Part shown: positions 42,713-53,014 of the stretch, piece by piece | Numbering within the stretch: position 1 is the stretch's first letter | How the letters are laid out: the number at the start of each line of letters is the position of its first letter | Origin: Coccinella septempunctata | Lineage: Eukaryota; Arthropoda; Insecta; Coleoptera; Coccinellidae | Assembly: GCF_907165205.1 (NCBI RefSeq) | Contig: NC_058192.1 | Location: 39,398,001 to 39,462,000, forward strand | Length of the DNA: 64,000 bases | Direction of reading: 5' to 3' | Translations under genes and position numbers: made by a program | Notes under the pieces: model-generated | Seen by the model: the letters and a program-made list of their open reading frames with translations, nothing else | Database searches by the model: none | What the model was told of the DNA's origin: nothing

Positions 42713-44270
42713 TTGAAATACTGTAACAGAGTTAACGATGTTTTGAAAAATACTATCCCAACCCTACAAAAATTTGGCGAGACAATTCACTCTATGAAAG
42801 AAAAGAACCCTTCGGTACCTAAACTATATAGTCTGGTCAAGTTACATAAACCTGATAGAACTATTAGACCGATAATATCTGCTGTTTCTTCATTATGCCT
42901 CAAGATCTCCAGATTTGTCAACAGCTTCTATGTTAAAAAACTAAAATACAGTTCTACTTTCTCAATTAAAAACTCTTCTGAATTGATAAAGAACATTGAG
43001 ATGACAGAATTAGATCCCGATAAAAATTACATCATAGCTTCATTTGACATCGTAAATTTGTACACCAACGTTCCCGTAGACGAATCCCTCATTGTGCTTA
43101 AAGAATACTTGGAGGAATACATAAACTCCGATGATGTTTTAAACCTAGATAATACGGACGTAGAAAACATTGGTAAACTATGTGAAGTGATTACTGAACA
43201 AAATTTTTTCATTTTCGACAACACAATATACCTGATGAAAGATGGTCTACCAATGGGCCTGCCATCCAGTGGACTCATAGCTGACGCATACGTGGACAAG
43301 GGAGAAAAACAAATTATGCAACTACAAAATAGTGACAAAATTATCCTTTGGAGAAGATACGTAGACGATATCTTTGTTATCTGGTCAGGCACCGAACAAG
43401 AGCTGTCAGAATTCTTCGACCTCATGAATTCAAAAATTTAAAATCAAATTTTCTCTAGAAAAGTCAGTGTCCAATTGTATTAATTTTCTTGACCTGACAA
43501 TATCCTTAGAAGAAGGTAATATTTTCTCATATAACATCTACAGAAAACCTACTCAAACTGACTTAATAATTCCTCACGACTCATATCACGCACCTTCAGC
43601 AAAGAAAGCCGCCTTCTCATTTCTATTCAGGAGACTCCTCAACGTTCCAATGTCTACAGAAAATTATAAAAAAGAAATAAAAACCATTTACCAGATCGGA
43701 GAAAATAATCAATACTCTGACAGATACATGGATACAATATTTAATTCCATTAAAAGAAAGATTATTATTGATAAGATATACCCACATACATCAACAAACG
43801 ATCGTTTCATATCAATACCCTTTTATAGAGACTTAAATCCAAAATTAATTTCAACTCTCAAGAAATATAACTACACCCTTTCTTACAGAAGACATGCAAC
43901 CCTAGAAAATTTATTAATTAACTGTAAGAAGAGAAGAGAGAAAGAAGAAATGAGTGGTGTCTACAAAATCTCCTGCAGAGACTGCGAATCCTTTTACATA
44001 GGAATGACAACTCGAAATATGAAAAAGAGATTCAACGAACATTTAAAAAATAGACCCATATCTGCTCTTGGAGAACATCTAAAGGAAAAAGATCACAGCA
44101 CCAATTTTGATAACCTCGAGATTTTACATGAAGAAACAAACTACCACAAAATAACCCTGCTAGAGCAATACGAGATATTGAGGAAAAAGAATGACTCGAA
44201 CCTCCTAAATGACATATCAGATTTCCGAACATCCAAGAACATTTTTAAGCTGATAACTCCCTGCATTTAA
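42713..44270 (+). pseudogene. Penelope-like reverse transcriptase plus GIY-YIG, one frameshift
   Basis: It reaches further N-terminally than the left arm: VPKLYSLVKLHKPDRTIRPI, the characteristic Penelope fingers block, then motif A FDIVNLYTNVP, motif C YVDDIFVIW, and a GIY-YIG end. One extra adenine in the run at about 43432-43436, relative to the left arm, shifts the frame before residue 243; the correct frame resumes from about 43467 to 44270. Only about four amino-acid differences separate the two arms. No start codon was found, as the copy is 5' truncated near 42690. Confidence 0.9.
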
Positions 44271-44610
44271 TTTAAATTTACCCGCCAAACCTTGACACTC
44301 CTTTCCTTACCGTAATCTCGCACCTCTGTTTCCGTTCAAACATCTTTCTGGTTTCTAGACTGAATGCCTGCTCCAAAAAATACATTAAATATCGCCAACA
44401 AATTGGAATTAAGGATCAATTGTCTTTTTAATTATGAACAAGAATTTTTCATGGTTGTTACTTCAGCTGAATTACTAAACGGTATGTCCGCTTGCACGCT
44501 TCTGTTTCTTCATTCTTTTGTTGTTATTACTTAACCTCACTTTTAATACTTCTAAAATGTAAAAAAAATACCAGAATTTGCATTCCTAATCAATGATAAT
44601 TTCAGCTGGC

Positions 44611-44640
44611 CTGATGATGGTTCCACTGTAAACCGAAATC
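44611..44640 (+). ncRNA. Hammerhead-like core in Penelope-like 3' region (right arm)
   Basis: This is the mirror of the 41047-41076 motif: ctgatgatgg, an 8-base loop and aaccgaaa with a short pairable stem. The same caveats apply. Confidence 0.35.
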
Positions 44641-44694
44641 GATCGCCGAAGTATAAATATATAAATCATATAGTGTGTTTTTCCACCCATCCTT

Positions 44695-46400
44695 CATCAA
44701 AAAACGTTGAGGTGAATGCTACACTAAAGATAGACAGGTCACTTTACATACAGACATTACATGAAAATGATGTAAGATTAATAGTTAAAAATTTGAAGAA
44801 TAAACACACATGCGGAATCGATGAAACATCAAACTACATAATAAAGGCTACAATAGATGAAATAATACATCCATTAACATTCATAGTGAATAATTCGCTG
44901 AGGTTTGGAGTATTTCCATCTAAACTGAAAATAGCTGTTGTAAAACCTATACATAAAAAAGGAAATGCAAATGACTACACAAACTACAGACCTATCAGTA
45001 TTCTCCCTTCATTCTCCAAAATATTTGAACTTGCCTTTTGCAGCCAACTTATGACATTTCTCTTGGAAAATATGATTTTGGACAAAAACCAACATGGATA
45101 CCTCAAAGGTAAATCAACACAGACGGCGATATTTAGCTTCGTAAAACGAGTCACTGAGGCATTTGAGGACAGAAACTTGGCAATGGGTTTATTTCTGGAT
45201 CTTTCAAAAGCTTATGATTGTCTCGACAGTAAGATTTTGATTGCAAGGATGAAGAAGTATGGAATAGAAGGACCAGCATTGGAATGGATAAAGTCTTATT
45301 TTGATGGAAGATCACAATTGGTTGAAATGAACGTGCACGAGCAGACAGTAAGATCGGACAAACAACAAATTAAATTAGGAATCCCACAAAGAAGTATAGC
45401 AGGACCCATATTCTTCATCATGTACATAAATGATCTGAGTCTGAAGGAGCGAGAAGAAAACCATATAACAAGGGTGAACTATGCAGATGACATGAACATC
45501 TTGATAATTGAGACACTATGGACTGAATTGAAGAATCTCATACAGGAGGTGATGAATTCAGCTAAGGAATGGTTAACCAAAAATAATCTTATAATGAATG
45601 ATGATAAAACAACTTTCATATTTTTCCAACCCACTAATGCCGGAAGAGAGAACCCAAACAACGTTCATGTCAATCAGAACGAGTATACAATTTCCAAATC
45701 CACCAAGTTTTTGGGTGTTTATATTGATGAAGAGCTGAACTGGAAATCACAAATAGCTAACTTAGGGGAAAAACTTAGCCGTTCATTGTATGCTTTCCGA
45801 GTGATCTCAAAGTATATAAATCCTAAATTGCTGAAGACAGTGTACTATGCAACCATCGAGTCTAAATTGCGATATGGACTCATGTTTTATGGCTCTGGGA
45901 ATATAACATCTCTATTTGTTCTGCAAAAAAAAGCAATCAGGATCCTATTTGAGATGAGATACAATGAGTCCTGCAGGGGGCACTTCAGAAGAAATGGCAT
46001 TTTAACTTTGTATGCTCTTTATGTGCAAGAATGCTTACTGTTTATGCATAAAAACCAACACCTATATAGTAACCATAAAAACCTGAAAGAAAGTTACAAT
46101 ACAAGAGGCTTATCTTACAATCTACCCAGATGTAACCTATCAACCACACAAAAACAAATTGAATATAGGACCTTAAAAATGTATAACAGCCTACCACGTG
46201 ATATACAGGGCATAACTGATATCAAAACATTTAAAAAGAAACTTTTTAATTTCCTATTACATAGGGAACCTTATTGTTTGGAAGATATTGTGAAGTAACA
46301 CCATTGTTTTTGACACTATTTCATTTCATATTTTGTTATGTAACTGGAATTTGATCTGAAATAAAGACTGTTGTTATGTTATGTTATTACACAGATCACA
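44695..46400 (+). pseudogene. Family G reverse transcriptase, downstream of Penelope insertion
   Basis: The frame runs to 46298 (about 530 residues beyond the junction). Blocks: KHTCGIDETSNYIIKATI, NYRPISILPSFSKIFELA, QHGYLKGKSTQTAIFSF, motif A FLDLSKAYDCLDSKILI, motif B LGIPQRSIAGPIFFIMYIND, motif C VNYADDMNILI, thumb FLGVYIDEELNWKSQI. The usual Gly after PQ in motif B is Arg, which probably impairs the enzyme. The 3' UTR contains aataaag near 46360 and ends in a ttatg repeat. The catalytic Asp residues are present, but the element is split, so I call it a pseudogene. Confidence 0.8.
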
Positions 46401-46910
46401 GATTCTTTCTTGAATTAAACCTAGCTAATAATGTTGAGGTAGCATATACTGACTTTGTGAAATTTCTATTTAAAGTATTTCAATTCCATGTTATGATATA
46501 GGTATTCCTCATACTGAAATCTCAAGAGACATAAATATGATTCAGCTTATGGAACAAGTTCTACAGATTAGAAAAAGCATTCATTTGGAAGTATGAAAAT
46601 TATGAAATTTTATTTCCAAATCGTCAATTGAATTTAGCAGAAAACTCTCGCAAAGAAAAATCGTTTAACCTAACTCCTTCCAGTTGAAAGTACTGGTATA
46701 AATACTTTTTCCAATATTTTTTCGGAATCAATATTTCTATTCAGAAACCCAGACAATAATTCCAATATAACTTCTCCAAATAATAATTATAATCCTTTGT
46801 TGGACAACGTGAGATAACAAGAAACATAAGGAACAAAACTTGTTTTGACTTTGCAGTACTGACAAAGTAGTTTCGTAATACAGTCGGCAGAGGGCGTCTA
46901 GATTTTTGGA
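46401..46910. other. Non-coding stretch
   Basis: Nothing was recognised apart from AT-rich sequence. Confidence 0.4.
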
Positions 46911-47390
46911 TTCGCCAATAGAGTAAACCAAATATTATCTAATGACACCAACATTAGTTCGACGAAAATGTACCATTTCCAAAATAATCAGAATTTCATT
47001 AAAATACCTAAAGTTGCCGATTTTCGAACTATTTTTCTTAATTACAGGGCCAGTTTGTGAAAAAGGATATTGATTTTAAATTATATTGAACTAATATTAT
47101 TGTTTTATCTCAACTAATTGAAATTATTGAAGTTCATCGATAACCATAACCTGAGTAAATGTAAATTAAAACAATTGTTTTTTCTACATGATTTTTAATA
47201 CTCAAAATAAACAGGAGTGACAATATGGAAGAAAAACTCTATACGTAATCACAAATTGGCCTTGTGATTGAAAAAATAGTTCGAAAGTCGGCAACTTCAG
47301 GTTAGGTTTCCTCAGAAACGGTACATTTTCGCTCAACTAATGTTGGTGTTATTCGATAGTATTTGATCTACTCTATCGTGATGTGACGTT
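46911..47390. mobile_element. Foldback element with about 170-bp inverted arms
   Basis: The left arm (46911 on: gccaatagagtaaacc, acaccaacattagttcg, cgaaaatgtacc, gccgattttcgaactatttt) is mirrored on the right (47240-47390: aaaatagttcgaaagtcggc, ggtacattttcgctcaacta, tgttggtgtt, tctactctatcg). The centre is AT-rich. No coding sequence is present. Confidence 0.6.
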
Positions 47391-47429
47391 TGATTCAATA
47401 GTTTTGGGGCACCCTATATATAGGTTTCT

Positions 47430-48965
47430 TCGGGGTTTTTGGAGATTTCTCGAATTTCCGTTTGGCTATAACTCCTGAAATTTTTGATCAAGTCGACTGA
47501 AAATTTATATTTAGCCTAGAGTTGTTAATTTCATTGAAACAGAGCATTAAAATTCGACAAAAATCAGGATCGGCCTCAGTGAGGCTTCACTAAACTTCAA
47601 ACTCAAAAAAACACCGTGTATGTAGTTTTTTAATCATAAATTAAACTGTTTTGTTATCTGCATTATTATTGTCTCAAAATGAATTGATTTCTGGGTCGCC
47701 CCACCTGTTGATCATGTTCTAGAAATAATTGTTTTGGTCAGACGCCTCTGAGGAATAGAGCACTTCATGAAAACGTATTGAGAAATTCTTAATTGATTTT
47801 TTTTTTTCAAAGTATATTCTGTTGAATGTGTTCAACAATTATACCATATTCGGTCTTCAAATTAGTCATTCACAATGATGAAATGTTTCAAAATTGATAA
47901 TACCCAACTATGGATGGAAAAACTGCGCTATCTTGAAACTAAACATTAAAACTTGATTTTCAGAATGAATCTATTTTTCTATGGACAACTAGTTGTGTGA
48001 ATAAAAACAAAGAAGGATAAATACTTTTGCTGGTGCATGAATAACATCAATGTTTCAATAACAAATTGTAATAAGACCAGACCAATCCATAGATTTCCAA
48101 AGATCCAATAATGACTATAACGGAATCAGTGAAGAATTCGAAAGTGCATTTATCATACTCATTCGAAGTGCCAATCATTACCTTCTCTAAAAGACCAAAT
48201 GAGGTGAAAATCAGTTCGGAAAATTACTCCAGTTCCACGTTGTCCATAAAAAGCGATTCATTCGGAAGATATCAAGTTAAAATTATTATTTTCATGATAG
48301 CGTAGTTTTTTATTTCTATTTTTGTTCATTTATCAATAATAAAGCTTATTATCACTTTAAATGACTTATCTGAATAACCAGATATGCTATAAATATCAGA
48401 CACAAATGCAAGACATATATTGAGAACGAAAAAATTCAGTTGAACATTTCCAATTCCATTTTTAGATTTCCACATTTGATTGGCGATCATATTGATCCCA
48501 TTAATTAATGTGAAGTAAGAGTCAATATGCAGCGCTGTTTTTTCCAGAGGCATTTCACCACTAAACAATTATTCATTAAAAATAATCCACTGATAAGGCA
48601 TACCAAAGTTTCATTGATTTTGAGAAAATCAATTCAAAATTATGACGAAAAAAACTACAAACCGAGTGTTTTGCATGAGTTTAAATTTGAATATAGCCTC
48701 AATGAGTCCGGTCCTGTATTCGTCAACTTTTAATGTTCTGTTTTATTGAAACTTACAAGTTTAAGCGGATAATGAACTTTTAGCCGAATCCAACTAAAAT
48801 ATTTGGAGTTATAGCCGAACGAAAATTGGGGAAATTTGAATAAACTCATCTGAATATCGGAAACGGAATGCCTAAGACACACATATGAGGTGTTTTTGAA
48901 CTCAGCTCAATGCCCTCTATTCACGGTTTTCGTTTGTCCGTTTACTTGTGAAACACCCTGTGTAC
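47430..48965. mobile_element. Inverted-repeat DNA element, left end truncated
   Basis: 47430-47640 (ccgtttggctataactcc, cattgaaacagagcatt, gtgaggcttcac) is the inverted copy, somewhat diverged, of 48650-48850 (ggagttatagccgaacg, aatgttctgttttattgaaa, gcctcaatgag). The right outer end is gtgaaacaccctgtgtac (48949-48966). The core between has no recognisable transposase. Short plus-strand frames at 48111 and 48527 look accidental. Confidence 0.5.
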
Positions 48966-49062
48966 TGAAAAATCGCAAATGACTTCTCGAGCAATTAAGA
49001 AATCCCATTAAATCAAGGAGTTTCTTTTGATCCGCTATGATGAAAAATGTCAATATCCAGTT

Positions 49063-49213
49063 ATTATTATTATTTGGGGTGATTCATCGAAAATCCCCAA
49101 TATCTCGAAAACCAAGGCACTTTCACCAAACGTAAAATATATTTATCTGAACCGCTATAGAGTCCTCTACCCGCAGGCTCCATATTATTCATTCATTACG
49201 CCACACCTTGTAT
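49063..49213. mobile_element. Half copy of the mariner-like foldback element
   Basis: It is nearly identical to the right terminal 150 bases of the element at 26296-27983 (aaaccaaggcacttt, aacgtaaaatatattt, gagtcctctacc, gcaggctccatattat, attacgccacacc). Confidence 0.65.
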
Positions 49214-49700
49214 AATTATTATTATTATATCAATGTATTGAAAATAAACAGACATGAATACGAGCCAGTTGTTTTGTTTGAAGTGAAGCTCCTCTTGCTT
49301 CAAACTTCTTTTAATTATTTTGACTACCATTCACGCAAGATGATTTTTGTTGAAGAATTCAATATTCTTGTAATAATCCGTTCATTTCTTCAAGAGATAC
49401 CCATTCCCTACCACCTTTGAGTATTCAACTCTATGCTAACACTGCATCAAATGCATTTAAACTTCGGCTTGATTTTTTTGAATTCTACAACTAATGTAAC
49501 GTGTTCAACCTTCAGCCAAAGAAGATAAACAACAGTAACTCTCCTCAAGCTACTGATCACTTGTATTTTCCATGTAAATAAATAGATTTGGTATGTCTTC
49601 AATCAGTTTCTATAAACGTCAATTATGTTCGTTACATATTTTCGACTTAATATTTTGCGAAGTGATTTGACATTGTGATGAAATACGTAATTACTGAGAG
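49214..49700. other. AT-rich non-coding stretch
   Basis: No gene was recognised; a short ATT run lies near 49217. Confidence 0.4.
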
Positions 49701-50315
49701 TCTCACGTAGAACGGACTACGTAGCACTGATTTAAAACTCAAAAATGTTTTGACAAGCGTCTTAACCCACTATCTCCTCCTGGCTTGTACAAATATCACC
49801 AAGAATGACAGGGATAACCTAGTTGACACATGTGGCAAATGGTCATGCAATTATTGCACCTCCACACGGCGGAACACAAGGGCCGACCGCTTGAATCCCA
49901 CTGGAAGTATGTCCCAGTCAGTTGAGGATAACAATGCTCCGATAACGACACGGGAGTTCAAACTCTTAATGGCCAAACTCGATAACGTTTCATCTGGTAC
50001 GTGCCGCATGCAAGACGATAATTCAGCAATGAAGTATTCTCAGGAAAGATTGGCCATCCAGGTCTCGAAATGCATTGATGACATTGAAACCAATTCTACA
50101 ACATTGAGTAAGCATGAAACCAAAATAACGGTCGGTCAATCGGAGACTACAAACTTATCCACTGAGATCACTTCTATCAAGTTAAGCGTCGATACAGCAG
50201 CGAATCGGAAAAAATCAAAGATGATCTCACTTCTGCAGCCTGTGCTTCTGACAAGTCTATGGATTCGGCTGAAATATTGGACCGTGACAATCGACGGGAA
50301 AACACAGTTTGACAA
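49700..50315 (+). pseudogene. CR1-like ORF1 fragment (zinc-finger end and coiled coil)
   Basis: From 49750 the frame shows the end of a PHD-like finger (CGKWSCNYCTSTRRNTRADR), a linker and a heptad-rich coiled coil (about residues 95-155). Near 50205 the likely frame shifts to one reading SEKIKDDLTSAACASDKSMD, ending at 50308. No endonuclease follows; a minus-strand Jockey-A 5' UTR begins. Finger plus coiled coil is the usual CR1-type ORF1 layout, but the family cannot be fixed. Confidence 0.5.
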
Positions 50316-50324
50316 TTAAATATA

Positions 50325-50572
50325 ACAAAGGTATATATAGACTGAATTTGGGCGAATTTCCGCTCTATAACACATACACTTATAGAACTTACAAAAAACT
50401 TCGGAATTTTCATAGACGGAATCAAAAATTCTGTAGCTTCGCACTAGCGAAGCTACGGAAGTCGAAGTGAAAGTGTACACTAGTACACTTTCACTTCGAC
50501 TTTCTCTTCCACTTTTACTTTTACAGCACTCTGAAATGCGTCTGAACTGGTCGAGGTCTCACTCGTCCGACT
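50325..50572 (-). mobile_element. Jockey-A copy 7: 5' UTR fragment with inverted duplication
   Basis: On the minus strand it matches the 5' UTR of copies 4 and 6 (cgagtgagacctcgacc, gtaaaagtaaaagtgg, gaatcaaaaattctgtagc analog). It lacks all coding sequence. At 50440-50502 it carries an extra inverted copy of its own UTR (see the palindrome). Confidence 0.75.
50459..50502. repeat. 44-bp palindrome in Jockey-A copy 7 5' UTR
   Basis: Arms aagtcgaagtgaaagtgtac (50459-50478) and the reverse complement (50483-50502) are perfect with a 4-base centre. A second smaller palindrome (agcttcgcactagcgaagct) lies just before. The other copies have only one arm here. Confidence 0.9.
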
Positions 50573-51498
50573 ATAGTGACGGCCCGCTGGTGTGCCTCGC
50601 TCATTCTAGGCTTCCCTTGCACGCCGAGTGCTTCGATCTTGAAGTGTGCTTCTACGAGATCGTGCAGCTCATTCTCGCCTGGGTTTACACTATTGGCCGG
50701 TTCGTAAATTGCAGTACGTGGTCTTCTTCGCAGATAGCGCTGCGAGGCGCAGTTCCATGCAACACCGGGTCATTGATGCCGCCGGCTGGTCAGATTTGCC
50801 GTAGTTCTCTTGAAACGATGCACTCCCAGTGATCTGTTCCAACTAATATCCCAGGGCGCGCTGACTCGAAGCATACTTCTTCCTCATCAAGGTCCTTGAG
50901 GTGATCGAAGCTCAAGAGAGTGTTCGGAATGGCTTCCTGGTGTAGATTCAAGTTTTTCTTCGGTCGTGCCCGGATTTGGTATTCGTCATTTTCTTTGATT
51001 CTCTTGATCGTTACTAGCTGGCTTTCTGCTTCATTCTGATTCATGTTCACTCTCCTTAAATGAAGTGGGTGTGACGTTCCTTCTGCCCCTATGCTGCCTG
51101 CCAGTTCCTGGTCGATCAGCGTTATTGTGGCTCCCTTGTCCAACAAGCGAAGTCTTCCTTTCACCTTTGGGTACTGATATGACGACCGGACACTTCCTCA
51201 ATAGCACCGTCTTTGGTCAAGCAGTACGTCCCGATGCAACTGACAACACGGTTTCTTTCTTTGGATTATCAGCTGGCATGACTTGATTGGGCTCTGCTTC
51301 GTCTTGGTGTAGCGATGAATGATGTGGGCGGGGACACTCGTTGACGCCCCATGGCTTCGCTCGGCACTGTAGCAAATCCGTTTTTCGCGCACAGGACTCC
51401 ACCGTTATGCCTTGTACTTCGGCCACTCTGGCAGTACATGATTCCTCTCGCACTCGGGGCACCGGTTTCTCCTTTCTTGTCCATCTTCTGACGTACTA
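50573..51498 (-). pseudogene. BEL/Pao-like pol fragment: zinc-finger end, retropepsin and beyond
   Basis: On the minus strand, near 51450, a CPECERNHVLP finger-like block and a second motif (CRAKPWGVNECP, HHSSLH) match the end of BEL-type gag. A retropepsin-like domain follows at 51164-50790: RLRLLDKGATITLIDQELAG with the catalytic Asp (LLDKGAT), then ILVGTDHWECIVSRELR. Further downstream, in another frame, EALGVQGKPRMSEAHQRA resembles the BEL pol region. Several stops and frameshifts are present. The gag side is interrupted by Jockey-A copy 4 and continues at 60847-60964. Confidence 0.65.
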
Positions 51499-51508
51499 TA
51501 CAGCGTCG
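51499..51508. repeat. Left target-site duplication of Jockey-A copy 4
   Basis: The 10-mer tacagcgtcg here recurs at 60837-60846. Confidence 0.8.
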
Positions 51509-51574
51509 TTTTTTTTGGTGTAGCAGGGGGAAAATCTACAAATCAGACGAACCACCCTCTCCTGAGGGGAACAA

Positions 51575-52624
51575 GTGTGTATCTAAATCATCGGCTGATT
51601 CAGATATTTTTCTTTTTTTTCTTGTTGACTATTTACAGTCAGTTTCAATTGGGTCTTCTTTTGTTGCTCTTTCTTCTGCATAGGCTTAGAAGTTTCTTTC
51701 TTCTTTTCCTGTTCTGCAGGTTTGGTTTTTACAGTTTCCAGAACTTTTCGGGCAGGTGTTGCTTTATTCGACGGCTTTTTCTGTTCTGTTTGTTTTCGGC
51801 CAGCTCTCTTCTCTCTGGTCACCAGCTCAAATTCGCTACATCCCTTGTAGCTTGCTGGATGGTCTTCTTCACCACATAAAACACATGTACCGTTTCTTTC
51901 TTCACCTTTCCTAGTGAGTTCACAATCTTTGCTACTATGGTTTCCCGAACACTTCACACATCTCCACGGAAGGAGCATTTATTTTGTGCGTGTCCGTACC
52001 TTTGGCATCTGAAGCATTGGCTTGGACTTTCTGCCTTCTTTTTTGGTTCGACCACAATGCAGAGGTTCTAGAGTCGTTGGATGTCGTATATATCCTTCTT
52101 TTGAGTTTTAACCAGATATAATGGTATCGGCTTCCTCGTTTTATTTGATGTCATTCTAGACACCTCAAAATCATCGATTCCCTGTTATCTCAGGTTATTT
52201 TTGATCAATTCCAGATCTGCGTCTACTGGAAGATGCCTAATGACGGCGTAAATTTTCTTTTCCTCCTCCATCTGTAATGTGAAGTATTCCTTTCCAACTT
52301 GGTCGAAGAATTTAGTTATTTTTCTGTAGTCATCTTCAGTTGTGGCTATAATCTTGATTCCGTCTTTCACTACGGTAGCCCGGTTATAACTGAATTTCTT
52401 GGTATAGAGAGCTTTTGAGATCTCTACCCAATCTGATGTACCCATAATCGTGATGGGTGGGATTTTATCCCTTTTAGGCACTCCCGTTGTCTTCTTGACG
52501 GTCTCCTCATCAGAAGAGGAGCTTTCTCTTCGCGCTCATTTAGTTGGGGGCACGTTTGCTGAATTCTTCAGCATCGGTCGCTTCCATGTAGGAACCCTCG
52601 TTATCTGAGGTTTCCGACATGGTT
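51575..52624 (-). pseudogene. Jockey-A copy 4 ORF1 remnant
   Basis: The N-terminus at 52624 (MSETSDNEGSYMEATD) is followed by a deletion, then the PPITIMGTSDWVEISKALYT domain (52481-52185) and, after a frame break, the fingers (CVKCSGNHSSKDC, CVLCGEEDHPASYKGC) and a basic tail (51978-51583) ending at SADDLD-like residues. It is truncated and frameshifted. Confidence 0.75.
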
Positions 52625-53003
52625 TTATACTCAAAATTCTCAAAATATCAAACAATTTGAAAATAATAAAATATGCAGGAATCTTCACTGAAATAGTCTA
52701 ATATAAAACTATGATATAAAGCCAAACGCTATGAGAGAACTCAGGAAAAAGATTCGAAAAATAAGGTCACCTGATGTTTTCTGCAGAACCAACGATCAAG
52801 ACAAGACGTGAACTCCGGAGATGAACACCAACTTCGAAAATTTTAACGAATTAAAATTCCGATAACAAATATAGAACTACACAAACTTCACAGACGGAAT
52901 CAAATATTCCGTAGCGTCGATAGTGGGCACTTTCACTTCGACTTTCTCTTCAACTTTCACTTTTACAGCGCTATGAATAGGTCTGCTTTTGTCAAGATCT
53001 CAC

Positions 53004-53014
53004 TCGACACTGTT
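53004..53014. repeat. Left target-site duplication of Jockey-A copy 5
   Basis: The 11-mer ctcgacactgt recurs at 60827-60837. It lies in the 5' end of copy 4. Confidence 0.85.

Larger units (their letters stand above)
42685..44694 (+). mobile_element. Penelope-like element, right copy (5' truncated)
   Basis: The first 316 bases (42685-43000) are unique coding sequence for the fingers. From 43001 on it is the mirror of the left arm. It ends at ccacccatcc (44683-44692). It inserted in family G, whose protein continues right after. Confidence 0.85.
51509..53014 (-). mobile_element. Jockey-A copy 4, ORF1-only derivative
   Basis: On the minus strand it has the family 5' UTR (about 53014-52625), ORF1 (52624 to about 51575) and then directly the family 3' UTR and A-tail (51580-51509). 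ORF2 is completely absent. The last bases of its 5' end and its right target-site duplicate now lie beyond copy 5, at 60827-60846. Ends and duplicates are consistent with retrotransposition of an internally deleted unit or with a later deletion. Confidence 0.8.
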
